Source: Glo-17 sp964549735
GTDB lineage: Bacteria; Krumholzibacteriota; Krumholzibacteriia; LZORAL124-64-63
DNA: 17,451 bases
Assembly (NCBI GenBank): GCA_964549735.1
Contig: CAZJWO010000077.1
Coordinates: forward strand, 1-17,451
Direction of reading: 5' to 3'
The notes under the pieces were generated by a model, which ran no database searches, was not told the origin of the DNA, and was given only the letters and a program-made list of their open reading frames with translations. Below, piece by piece: positions 1-6,599 of this stretch (its first letter is position 1; every line of letters begins with the position of its first letter). The translations under genes were made by a program, and so were the position numbers.

Positions 1-5
1 AGAGG

Positions 6-29
6 CGCGCCGGCCGCAAGACCGGCGCG
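6..29. terminator. GC-rich hairpin, possible end of an upstream transcript
   Basis: An 8-bp perfect inverted repeat (CGCGCCGG at 6-13, CCGGCGCG at 22-29) encloses an 8-nt loop. No T tract follows, so intrinsic termination is not certain. It lies just upstream of the promoter at 67-96 and would separate that operon from whatever precedes the window. Confidence 0.3.
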
Positions 30-66
30 GGCCAGAGGCGGTTTAATACGTTGCGATGGAAAGCAG

Positions 67-96
67 TTGACATCCGTGCGCCAACTCGGATATGAT
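67..96 (+). promoter_or_regulatory. Sigma-70 promoter of the peptide/exporter operon
   Basis: A perfect -35 box TTGACA (67-72) and a -10 box TATGAT (91-96, five of six consensus bases) are separated by 18 bp. Transcription would start near 103, giving a leader of about 110 nt ahead of the peptide start at 213. This is the best promoter match I found in the window, and it points straight into the small peptide gene and the exporter genes behind it. Confidence 0.75.
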
Positions 97-102
97 GCGG
101 CG

Positions 103-212
103 GCCGCCGGGGATCACCTCCCACATCCCGTGCCCTGCAACAGCCCGCGGGGTGATGTCCTGGGTGCCTGCGACCGCCGCTGCGGCGGCATCCACTGGTG
201 AGGAGGAACACC
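103..212 (+). promoter_or_regulatory. Structured 5' leader with anti-SD-like element and ribosome binding site
   Basis: The predicted leader carries GGATCACCTCC at 111-121, identical to the conserved 3' end of 16S rRNA including the anti-Shine-Dalgarno core. It also carries a CCGCCGC/GCGGCGG dyad at 174-188 and the Shine-Dalgarno AGGAGG at 201-206, six bases before ATG 213. CCTCC (117-121) could pair with GGAGG (202-206) and hide the ribosome binding site. The sequence elements are seen directly; a regulatory role is inferred. Confidence 0.4.
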
Positions 213-311
213 ATGAAGTTCGTCGTCAAGCCCGAGAAGCCCTGGGACCGCAATCCGATCACGCTGTGCTGGCTCTGCTCCGAGGATCCCCGCGCCTGCA
301 TCTACATGTAG
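213..311 (+). CDS. 32-residue Cys-rich peptide, putative exported peptide or RiPP precursor
   Basis: A short ORF of 32 residues begins at ATG 213 behind a perfect AGGAGG six bases upstream and is the first gene after the strong promoter at 67-96. The N-terminal half is charged and Pro-rich (Lys6, Lys9, Pro7, Pro10, Trp11, Pro15). The C-terminal half is TLCWLCSEDPRACIYM, with Cys at 19, 22 and 29, Trp at 11 and 20, and a terminal Met. There is no hydrophobic signal peptide and no double-glycine leader site. HlyD and ABC exporter genes follow in the same direction, so the peptide is probably exported, perhaps after modification. Alternatives are a metal-binding peptide, a toxin or bacteriocin, or a regulatory leader peptide. 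I do not recognise a family. No modification enzyme (radical SAM, YcaO, DUF692, LanM) lies in the window. Confidence 0.68.
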   Translation: MKFVVKPEKPWDRNPITLCWLCSEDPRACIYM

Positions 312-330
312 GGATCCTGCGAGGTGAATG

Positions 331-398
331 GCGGCACTGCGCTGCGGTGCCGCGACACACGGCTCGGCGGCGCGGCGGCCCTCCGATCGCCGCGCCGC
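331..398 (+). promoter_or_regulatory. Two tandem hairpins between the peptide gene and the exporter genes
   Basis: Hairpin 1 pairs GCGGCAC (331-337) with GTGCCGC (347-353). Hairpin 2 pairs GCGGCGCGGCG (367-377) with CGCCGCGCCGC (388-398) over a 10-nt loop. Both lie in the 139-bp gap 312-450. Neither is followed by a T tract. Stable hairpins here could stabilise the peptide message or cut transcription into the exporter genes, so that the peptide is made in excess. The stems are seen in the sequence; the role is inferred. Confidence 0.45.
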
Positions 399-450
399 TC
401 GGTGCCAGACCAGCCACCGGCGGACACGCCATGCGCGATCGGCCTGAAGC

Positions 451-1530
451 ATGCGCCGCCGACTTCCCCTGCTGAAGCCTCTCGTCCTTTTCGGCGCCGT
501 CTTCCTGCTCGCGGCCGTCGCCGTGTTCGCTTTCTTGCGCATCGACAAGGTGGTAGTCGCGCCGGGCTGTTTCGCCGGCGGCTCGGTCGCGGTGCGCGCG
601 CCGCTCGCCGGCCGCATCGCCGAGGTCTTGGTCGCGCCCGGCCAGCGGGTCGCTGCGGGCCAGCTGCTGGTGCGCTTCGACCAGGACGCGTTGCAGGCCG
701 AACTCGCCCTGTCGCGCGCGCGCCGGCAGCACCTCGCGAATCGTGAGCAGCTCATGCGGTTGGAGATCGACGGGCTCGCCGCAGGCGTGTATCCGGCCGA
801 ACGCGAACAGGCGGTGCGCGCCGTCGAACGCAGCCGCCTCGCGCTTCGCGATGCCGAGACGGTCTACCAGCGCCAGCTCGCGCTGGCTGGCCAGGACCTG
901 ACGCCGCAAGAAGCGCTGCAGGCCGCTGAGCTGTCGCTACGCCTGGCCGAGCTCGAGCTGGCCGAGACGAGCCGGGCGGTCCCGCTGCTGCAGCAGCGCC
1001 AGACCGCCGGTCTCGCCGAATTGCAACGCGAGGCGGACTGGGTCGCCGGCGAGCTCGCCGCGCAGGAGGTGGCCCTGGCGGATCTCGAGCGGCGCCTCGC
1101 CCTGTGTGCGGTGACGGCGCCCGACAGCGGGATCGTCACCGGGCTGTCGCTCTACGAGATCCAGCAGCGGTTCGTGCCCGAAGGGCAGGAGATCCTCCGA
1201 CTCGAGCGGTGTGCGCCGGCGCGGTTCGAGGGCTGGCTGAACGATCACGGCCGGGCGGCCGCCCGCGCCGGGCAGCGCGTGAAGATCCGCCTGGACGGCT
1301 ACCCGTGGCTGCTGTACGGCACGGTGCCGGGGCGGGTCGTGTTCGTGGCCAGCCATCGCGATCACGAGGCGGGCGCGCCCGGTTTCGCCGTCATCGTCGC
1401 GCCCGAGCCGGGCGCCGGCCCCGGGCCGCTCGCCGACGGTATGACGGGTCAGGCGCGCATCCAGGTCGGCGAACGCGTGACGCTCGGCAAGCTGCTGCTC
1501 GAGCACGTCATGGGCGTGGACTTGCCGTGA
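451..1530 (+). CDS. HlyD-family periplasmic adaptor (membrane fusion protein)
   Basis: A 359-residue protein with one N-terminal membrane helix (about residues 8-28) after a basic MRRR start. A first biotinyl-lipoyl half follows (about 46-77, APLAGRIAEVLVAPGQRV), then a long Ala/Leu/Glu/Arg-rich coiled-coil hairpin (about 85-210), the second lipoyl half (about 223-235, VTAPDSGIVTGL) and a beta-barrel/membrane-proximal domain to the end. Adaptors of this family bridge an inner-membrane ABC exporter to the periplasm or an outer-membrane channel. An in-frame stop at 445-447 fixes the start at or after 448, so ATG 451 is chosen although no clear ribosome binding site precedes it. The stop overlaps the next gene's GTG, so the two are probably translationally coupled and work as a complex, presumably exporting the 32-residue peptide upstream. 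Confidence 0.9.
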   Translation: MRRRLPLLKPLVLFGAVFLLAAVAVFAFLRIDKVVVAPGCFAGGSVAVRAPLAGRIAEVLVAPGQRVAAGQLLVRFDQDALQAELALSRARRQHLANREQLMRLEIDGLAAGVYPAEREQAVRAVERSRLALRDAETVYQRQLALAGQDLTPQEALQAAELSLRLAELELAETSRAVPLLQQRQTAGLAELQREADWVAGELAAQEVALADLERRLALCAVTAPDSGIVTGLSLYEIQQRFVPEGQEILRLERCAPARFEGWLNDHGRAAARAGQRVKIRLDGYPWLLYGTVPGRVVFVASHRDHEAGAPGFAVIVAPEPGAGPGPLADGMTGQARIQVGERVTLGKLLLEHVMGVDLP

Positions 1531-3296
1531 GCCGCGCGGAGCAGCCGCCGCGAGGACTGGTGCGGCGCTTCTTCCGCGAGCAGGTGCGGCCGTATCTCGG
1601 CCTGCAGGTGCAGATCGGCGCCTGCATGGTCGCGATGGTGGTGCTCGAGCTCATCGATCCGCTCATCCTGCGCGCCATCATCGACCGCGCTCTGGGCGAT
1701 GGCGACGCCGCCCTGCTGCTCGTGCTGGTGCTGCTGCTCCTGGTCATCATGGTGTTCCGGATCGGCTTCCGCACCTTGAGCGTCTGGCTCTACAGCTACT
1801 CCGGCCTGCGCATCCTCTTCGACTATCGCCAGCGCGTCTTCCAGCACGTCGAGCGACTGTCGCCGTACACGATGCGCGGCGAGCGCGCGGGCGACACGCT
1901 GGCGCGTATCACCTCGGACATCGACGTGCTGCAGCGCGCCGCGGCGCACACGGTCGTCCGCGCGGTGCAGGACCTCCTGACCATCGGCGGCATCCTGGCG
2001 GTGCTGCTCTGGCTCGACGCGCGCCTGACCCTGCTGCTGCTGCTCGTCTATCCGCTGCTGGTGTGGCTGCTGCTGAAGGTCAACAAGAAGGTCCGGCTGG
2101 AGGGCCTGCGCGCCCGGCAGGCCATCGGCGGCCTGTACGCGTTCCTCGAGGAGCGCCTCGGCGCGATCCGGCTCATCCAGGAATACCTGCGCCAGAAGGC
2201 CGAGGCGCGCACGCTCGTCGGCGTGGCGCGCCCGGTCATCAGCAGCAACCTGGCGCTGTCGGTGTGGGCGTCGGGGCAGGTCTCGCTCGCCGACCTGATG
2301 ATGACCGGCTCGTTCCTGGTCGTGTTCCTGGTGGGCGGGCGCATGGTGCTCGACACCAGCCTGAGCCTCGGCACGCTCATGGCGTTCTACACGCTGGCCA
2401 CGCGCCTGTACCGGCCGATCTCGCTGCTCATCGACGTGAACGTCGATCTGCAGGTCGCGCGCGCCTCGCTGGGCCGCGTCTACGAGCTGCTCGACCGCGA
2501 GCCGGAGATCCGCGACCGCGCCGACGCCGTCGACCACGCGGGCGGACCGGGCCGTCTCGATCTGCACGACGCAGGCCTGGTCTGGCCGGACGGCACGCGG
2601 GTGCTCGAGACCGTGAGCCTGTCGGTCCTGCCCGGGCAGAAGGTGGCGGTCGTCGGGCCGTCGGGCGGCGGCAAGTCGACCCTGGCCGCGCTCATGGCGC
2701 GCTATCTCGATCCGGCCGCGGGTCGGGTCGCACTCGACGGCATCGACCTGCGACAGCTGACTCTGCGCAGCCTGCGCCGCGCCGTGTGCCTGGTGCCCCA
2801 GGAGACGCAGTTCTTCCACGACACGCTCGCCGCGAACCTGCGCCTGGCCCGGCCACGCGCGACAGAGAGCGAGCTGCTGGACGCGCTGCGCGCCGCGGGC
2901 CTCGACGATTTCCTGGCGACGCTGCCGCGCGGACTCGAGACGCTGGTCGGCGAGGCGGGCATGCGCCTGTCCGGCGGCGAGCGCCAGCGGCTCGCCCTGG
3001 CGCGCGCGCTGCTCAAGCGGTCGCAGGTGTACATCCTGGACGAGGCGACGTCGGCGCTCGATACGCGCACCGAGCGGCAGGTGTTCGAACGCTTCCACGC
3101 GGCGATCCCCGGCTGCACCGTGGTGACCATCGCGCACCGGCTGACCACGGCGACCGCGGCCGACCGCATCTTCGTGGTCGGCGACGGCCGGCTCGTCGAG
3201 GCGGGCACGCACGCGGAGCTGCTCGCGCGCGCCGGCCTCTACCGCGTGCTGTGGGACGAGCAGCTCGGCGGCGGGACGATCGCGGCCGCGCCGTGA
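1527..3296 (+). CDS. ABC exporter, fused permease/ATPase, no peptidase domain
   Basis: A 589-residue half-transporter of the type I exporter (MsbA-like) fold. The membrane domain spans about residues 30-310 and the nucleotide-binding domain about 350-580. Visible motifs are Walker A GPSGGGKST (377-385), the Q-loop in LVPQET, the signature LSGGE (481-485), Walker B VYILDE (501-506), the D-loop SALD, and the H-loop His537 in IAHRL. The start is GTG 1527, whose last two bases form the stop of the adaptor gene. Only about 30 residues precede the first membrane helix, so the C39 peptidase domain of bacteriocin-processing exporters is absent. With the HlyD adaptor it should form a two-component exporter. 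The neighbouring 32-residue peptide is the obvious substrate candidate, though lipids or small molecules cannot be excluded. Confidence 0.93.
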   Translation: MSRAEQPPRGLVRRFFREQVRPYLGLQVQIGACMVAMVVLELIDPLILRAIIDRALGDGDAALLLVLVLLLLVIMVFRIGFRTLSVWLYSYSGLRILFDYRQRVFQHVERLSPYTMRGERAGDTLARITSDIDVLQRAAAHTVVRAVQDLLTIGGILAVLLWLDARLTLLLLLVYPLLVWLLLKVNKKVRLEGLRARQAIGGLYAFLEERLGAIRLIQEYLRQKAEARTLVGVARPVISSNLALSVWASGQVSLADLMMTGSFLVVFLVGGRMVLDTSLSLGTLMAFYTLATRLYRPISLLIDVNVDLQVARASLGRVYELLDREPEIRDRADAVDHAGGPGRLDLHDAGLVWPDGTRVLETVSLSVLPGQKVAVVGPSGGGKSTLAALMARYLDPAAGRVALDGIDLRQLTLRSLRRAVCLVPQETQFFHDTLAANLRLARPRATESELLDALRAAGLDDFLATLPRGLETLVGEAGMRLSGGERQRLALARALLKRSQVYILDEATSALDTRTERQVFERFHAAIPGCTVVTIAHRLTTATAADRIFVVGDGRLVEAGTHAELLARAGLYRVLWDEQLGGGTIAAAP

Positions 3297-3320
3297 TCCT
3301 GGTCTGACGAAGGAGCGGAC

Positions 3321-3803
3321 ATGCTGACGTCTCAGGCGCTGCGCGACATCCACGAGCGCGCACACCGGAACTTCGCGGGGCTGCTCGGCCACTGCCGAAC
3401 GCTCGCCCAGGAGGACGTCGATCGCGCGTGGCCTGGTTTCGGCTATCCGACGGTGCGGCTGCAACTGCACCACGCCATCGCCGCGGAGAGGTACTGGATC
3501 GGCGTGCTGCAGGGCCGGATCGATGTCGACGAGGACGACCACGAGCACCCCACCGTGGTCGCGCTCGAGGCTTACCGCGCGCACGTCTTCGCCGCGACCG
3601 ACGCGTACTTGGGCGACGCGACGCCGGCGGAGCTGAACACCGCGCGGCCGATGCTGACCTGGGGCGGGCGCGAGAAGGTGCTGACTCCCGCGCACGTGGT
3701 CCTGCGCACGCAGATGCACCTCTATCATCACCAGGGTCAGGTCACCGCGATGTGCCGCCTGCTGGGCAAGCCCTGCCAGGGACTCGACTATCCGATCGAG
3801 TAG
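3321..3803 (+). CDS. DinB-like four-helix-bundle metalloprotein
   Basis: A 160-residue protein of usual DinB-family length, with the family's three-His metal site recognisable as His50 or His51 in the second helix (LQLHHAIAAERYW) and His133/His137 in the last helix (HLYHHQGQVTAMCRLLG). AAGGAG at 3310-3315 precedes ATG 3321. Only 24 bp separate it from the exporter gene, so it probably belongs to the same operon. Characterised members of the fold include bacillithiol- and mycothiol-dependent transferases and isomerases, and many are uncharacterised. Its role here is unknown. A link to the Cys residues of the peptide (thiol chemistry or self-protection) is only a hypothesis. Confidence 0.8.
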   Translation: MLTSQALRDIHERAHRNFAGLLGHCRTLAQEDVDRAWPGFGYPTVRLQLHHAIAAERYWIGVLQGRIDVDEDDHEHPTVVALEAYRAHVFAATDAYLGDATPAELNTARPMLTWGGREKVLTPAHVVLRTQMHLYHHQGQVTAMCRLLGKPCQGLDYPIE

Positions 3804-3848
3804 TCCGACCGGGCCCGCGAGCGCGCCGCGCTCTGGGGCGCCTCAGGC

Positions 3849-5051
3849 TCAACCGCGCCGCGTGGCGCGGTAGCAGACGTAGACGAGGCGGACATCGCCG
3901 CCCGGCTCGAACGCGCCGAGCACTCGGCCGGCGCGGTCGATCCGGTGCCGCGCAATGACCCGCGAATCGCTGCAGGCGACGACCTCGCCGGTGCCGGCCG
4001 CCGGCGAGGTCCGCATCTCGGCGACGTGCAACCAGCTCCCATCGCGCGCGTGGACATCGGCAGCCACGAGGTAGGTCCCCGAGCTGCCGGCGTCGCGGCG
4101 GCTCGTGCGCACCCAGAGCAGGCCGTCGGGACCGGCGAACAGCCCGGTGATGTCGGGGTGCGTGTCCGCGACGATGACCGTCGCGTCGGCGAGGTTCGCG
4201 CCTACCACCGCTTGCAGCTCCTGGCGTATCGCCTCGATCAACGCGGGCTCGCGTTTCATGCTCGCGTAGGGGCGCTGGGCGAAGGTTGCCTCGCTGCCGG
4301 CGCCGTCGATCGCGGCGAGCGTGTAGCCCTCGTGGCCGCACCGCAGGACGAGCGGGCCATCCGGCAGCACGGTCCAGCCCGACCAGGGGGCGACGTCCTG
4401 CCGCTCATCGAAGACGTAGCGGCCGACATCCATCGTCTGCTTGAACGAGCGCAGGACGGCGCGTTCGGCGCCGTCCCGCGCGCAGAGCAGCAGGTCCGTC
4501 TGCATCCAGACGGTCCGGCCGTCGCTGGTCGTGTTCATGACCTCGATGACCAGGCCGCCCGCGAACGGCGCCGCGCGCGAGACCGGGACCGGGCGCCGCT
4601 GGCCGTCGCGCGAGAAGTGGACCGCGCCGGCCGGTTCGCCGCGTACGTCGATCAGTTCGAGCCGGCCCGCCATGCCGTGGGCCACGGCCAGGGTCTGCTC
4701 GTCCCACCAGGACAGGCTCGACGGGAAGCGGAACTCGCCGGGGCCGTCGCCGGGGCGGCCGAGGGTCGCGACCAGGTCGCCGCGGTCGTCGATGACGTAG
4801 ATGTAAGCGAGCTGCGTGTCGAGCAGGTAGCACCTGCCGTCGGGGTCGAAGACGGCGCCGGCGATGATGCCGAACACGAGGTCGTCGTCGTCCGGATCGA
4901 GCCGCCACAGTTCGGCGAGGTCGTAGACGAGCGGGGCGGGAGCGGGCGGGCTGGCGATCGCCGCGTGCGCTGCGGCGAAGAACGAGGTCGCGAGGCAGAT
5001 CGCGGCGGCGCCGAGCGCGAGCCGCCGTGAGCCGGCGCTATACCTGGTCAT
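3849..5051 (-). CDS. Secreted six-bladed beta-propeller protein
   Basis: A 400-residue protein with a signal peptide (about residues 1-34, basic MTRYSAGSRR then a hydrophobic Ala/Leu stretch ending AHAA). The body reads as NHL/six-bladed propeller repeats: GAVFDPDGRCYLLDTQLAYIYV, then a variant of the common GRPGDGPGEFRFP blade motif near residue 100, and later GLFAGPDGLLWVR. Propellers of this secreted type are frequent in Bacteroidota, Gemmatimonadota and related candidate phyla. Most have no known substrate and probably act as surface or periplasmic binding scaffolds. The start is supported by AAGGAG (minus strand, 5061-5056) four bases before ATG 5051. Whether the upstream SDR gene shares a transcript is unclear because 264 bp lie between them. 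Confidence 0.8.
   Translation of the reverse strand: MTRYSAGSRRLALGAAAICLATSFFAAAHAAIASPPAPAPLVYDLAELWRLDPDDDDLVFGIIAGAVFDPDGRCYLLDTQLAYIYVIDDRGDLVATLGRPGDGPGEFRFPSSLSWWDEQTLAVAHGMAGRLELIDVRGEPAGAVHFSRDGQRRPVPVSRAAPFAGGLVIEVMNTTSDGRTVWMQTDLLLCARDGAERAVLRSFKQTMDVGRYVFDERQDVAPWSGWTVLPDGPLVLRCGHEGYTLAAIDGAGSEATFAQRPYASMKREPALIEAIRQELQAVVGANLADATVIVADTHPDITGLFAGPDGLLWVRTSRRDAGSSGTYLVAADVHARDGSWLHVAEMRTSPAAGTGEVVACSDSRVIARHRIDRAGRVLGAFEPGGDVRLVYVCYRATRRG
3852..3871. terminator. Perfect hairpin at the convergent ends of the DinB and propeller genes
   Basis: ACCGCGCC (3852-3859) and GGCGCGGT (3864-3871) form an 8-bp stem with a GCGT loop. It sits just inside the 3' end of the minus-strand propeller gene and 48 bp after the DinB stop, so it could terminate or stabilise transcripts from both sides. 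There is no T tract. Confidence 0.4.
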
Positions 5052-5315
5052 GGTTCTCCTTGGCGAGCGATGTCACCTCGACGACGAACTCCGTCTTGCC
5101 CCGTGCATGCGCAAGGCAGTCGCAACCTGCGACGGTCGCCGAACGGTGATTCCGCAGGAGGTCGCGCCGCGGCGCGGGCGCCTGCCGGCGCGGCGGCGGC
5201 GGTTCGATCTGCAGGATACCACGAACACCGCGGAATAGATACGCGAGTAAGGTCCGGTGTCGCGGCGCCTCGTGATTCGCCGTCATGTCCGCGCTTTTGC
5301 GCGAGGCCTCGCAGA
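5052..5315. other. 264-bp gap between the SDR and propeller genes
   Basis: No convincing gene. A minus-strand open frame runs from 5379 (inside the SDR gene) to 5038. Its last residues (KTEFVVEVTSLAKENHDQV) look protein-like, but the N-terminal part is Arg/Pro-rich like a chance frame. A small CGCGC-TTTT-GCGCG hairpin lies at 5290-5303. The gap most likely holds the promoter and leader of the propeller gene, but I see no clear -35/-10 pair. Confidence 0.3.
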
Positions 5316-6044
5316 TCACGAAGAAGCACGGTTGTAGATCACCGGCATCGTCCCTTTCCATCGATTCCATGTTACGCACTCGGTGATCAGATCAGCCATG
5401 AAGTGCGCGACGTTCATGCGACTGGTCCTGCCGGCGTCGAAGAGGGCGCTGCGTGTCGGCGAGGAGTGCACGTCATACTCCGTGACCCGGTCCTCCGCGG
5501 TCAGCGTGTCCGGGCGGACCACAGCCCACTCGAGCGTCTTGTCGTGCTGGCCGATCGTCGTCCGCAGGTAATCCGCCGCGGTCTCGTTGTCCGCATGGGG
5601 AGGCAGGAGTCGACGAAGCACGCCGATGACGCACTTCTGGCTCAACGGCACCGGCTCGTCGAGATCGCGATCGCTGATGCCGGCGGTATTCATCAGCACG
5701 TACTTCGTCGTCGTTCCGGAATCGTTCGACTTGATGGCGTTGCACAATCGGATGGTGGCGTCGGTCACCAGCCTGCGGGGATGACCGTAGATCCCCTTGA
5801 TGCTCAGAGTGTGTCCCAGGCACGAAGCGACCGCGGCGCATCCCTCGACGTATCGCGCCATCTCGTCGTCGCGGAGATCCAGTATGCTGGCTCGAATCAT
5901 ATTCATGCGTTCATGGCGCTTGACGGACTCTGGCAGCGAGTCGGGCGACCGGACGATCGCTCGGACGCTCCGCCCGCGATCGAGCAGCTCGGCGACCAGC
6001 AGCCGGCCGGTCGCTCCGGTCGCTCCCACGACAAGGATGGTCAT
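5316..6044 (-). CDS. NAD(P)-binding atypical SDR (NmrA-like)
   Basis: A 242-residue Rossmann protein with the dinucleotide motif GATGATG at residues 7-13 (after the strand MTILVV), Arg at the end of beta2 (RAIVRS) and the typical VVRPDTLT segment before the C-terminal substrate lobe. The catalytic YxxxK motif of classical SDRs is not evident, which points to the atypical NAD(P)H-binding/NmrA-like group that includes flavin reductases, quinone reductases and redox sensors. The substrate cannot be told. Its start lies 12 bp from the ATG of a doubtful ORF on the opposite strand (6057). Confidence 0.85.
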   Translation of the reverse strand: MTILVVGATGATGRLLVAELLDRGRSVRAIVRSPDSLPESVKRHERMNMIRASILDLRDDEMARYVEGCAAVASCLGHTLSIKGIYGHPRRLVTDATIRLCNAIKSNDSGTTTKYVLMNTAGISDRDLDEPVPLSQKCVIGVLRRLLPPHADNETAADYLRTTIGQHDKTLEWAVVRPDTLTAEDRVTEYDVHSSPTRSALFDAGRTSRMNVAHFMADLITECVTWNRWKGTMPVIYNRASS

Positions 6045-6056
6045 GGCCCACCTAGC

Positions 6057-6335
6057 ATGGATCGGCCTCCGTCCATTTCTCGAAGCTCGAACTCAGGTGC
6101 CGACCAATGGGTCGAGCACCCGTTTCATCACAGCATCGCGCTGGAGGGCGATGCCGCCGGGACGAGCCGCCCAACCTGGGGCCAGGGGCTATCCCTGACT
6201 CTGCGCGAAGTGCAAGAGTTGCGGGACGCATTGTTCGCCGACCGCATCTGGGATGCGGTAAGCGACGCCTCCGCTGCGCAACACGATCGATACTACGAAA
6301 TGGTGCGGTCGACCAACGCCAGTTTCGGTTCGTGA
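6057..6335 (+). CDS. Hypothetical 92-aa ORF or gene fragment
   Basis: An open frame of 92 codons diverging from the SDR gene. The first 25 residues are Ser/Pro-rich and look random. Residues from about 45 onward (LSLTLREVQELRDALFADRIW, then DAVSDASAAQHDRYYEMVRS) look like a genuine amphipathic helical segment. I see no good ribosome binding site, so this may be the 3' remnant of a longer gene rather than an intact one. No family recognised. Confidence 0.3.
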   Translation: MDRPPSISRSSNSGADQWVEHPFHHSIALEGDAAGTSRPTWGQGLSLTLREVQELRDALFADRIWDAVSDASAAQHDRYYEMVRSTNASFGS

Positions 6336-6512
6336 TGATGATTGTTCCAGGCGGTCGTCCCGGGGCGGATATCGCCGAGCCGGACTCCGGCCGCCCGACG
6401 TGATACGAATAGCCTGGCAAATTCAGGACGGATCGGTATAAGTAGTTTCATCGCGCGTTCTCGTGCGCCATCGCCGAGGATGGCGCATAGACCTGGCACG
6501 AGGAGGTCCTCG
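6336..6512 (+). promoter_or_regulatory. Promoter and hairpin leader before the VOC gene
   Basis: A promoter-like pair CTGGCA (6414-6419) and TATAAG (6437-6442) has 17-bp spacing, so transcription would start near 6449. The short leader then holds a 9-bp perfect hairpin (TGCGCCATC 6464-6472 with GATGGCGCA 6479-6487, 6-nt loop). A second dyad CGAGG/CCTCG (6499-6503/6508-6512) has its loop and 5' arm inside the Shine-Dalgarno AGGAGG (6501-6506). The layout suggests RNA-level control of the small ORF at 6513. Confidence 0.45.
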
Positions 6513-6599
6513 ATGGCCGCGCCTCTCTGGCTCCCGCCTCTGTTCGCGGCCCGCGACCGCCGCGGCGTCGATGCCGCGCAGCCCTACGGGTCGGCGTGA
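6513..6599 (+). CDS. 28-aa leader ORF upstream of the VOC gene
   Basis: ATG 6513 follows a perfect AGGAGG (6501-6506) by six bases. The 28-residue product (begins MAAPLWLPPLFAARDRRG) has no recognisable domain. Its TGA (6597-6599) overlaps the GTG start (6596-6598) of the VOC gene, a typical coupling arrangement. The VOC gene lacks its own obvious ribosome binding site, so this ORF may exist to deliver ribosomes to it. It could also be the surviving start of a gene whose body was replaced. Confidence 0.45.
   Translation: MAAPLWLPPLFAARDRRGVDAAQPYGSA

Noticed and set aside
92..475. 127-codon plus-strand frame covering the peptide gene
   Set aside because: It begins inside the -10 box, its composition is Arg/Ala/Pro-rich as expected of a chance frame, and it has no ribosome site.
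1449..3731. 760-codon minus-strand frame
   Set aside because: It is antisense to the ABC exporter, with Arg/Gln/His-rich composition typical of shadow frames in GC-rich DNA.
5038..5379. 113-codon minus-strand frame between the SDR and propeller genes
   Set aside because: The C-terminal residues look protein-like, but the N-terminal part is low-quality and overlaps the SDR gene end; I could not support it as a gene.
6293..6499. 68-codon minus-strand frame beginning MPGLCAILGDG
   Set aside because: It runs against the predicted promoter and hairpin leader, has no ribosome site and no recognisable family.
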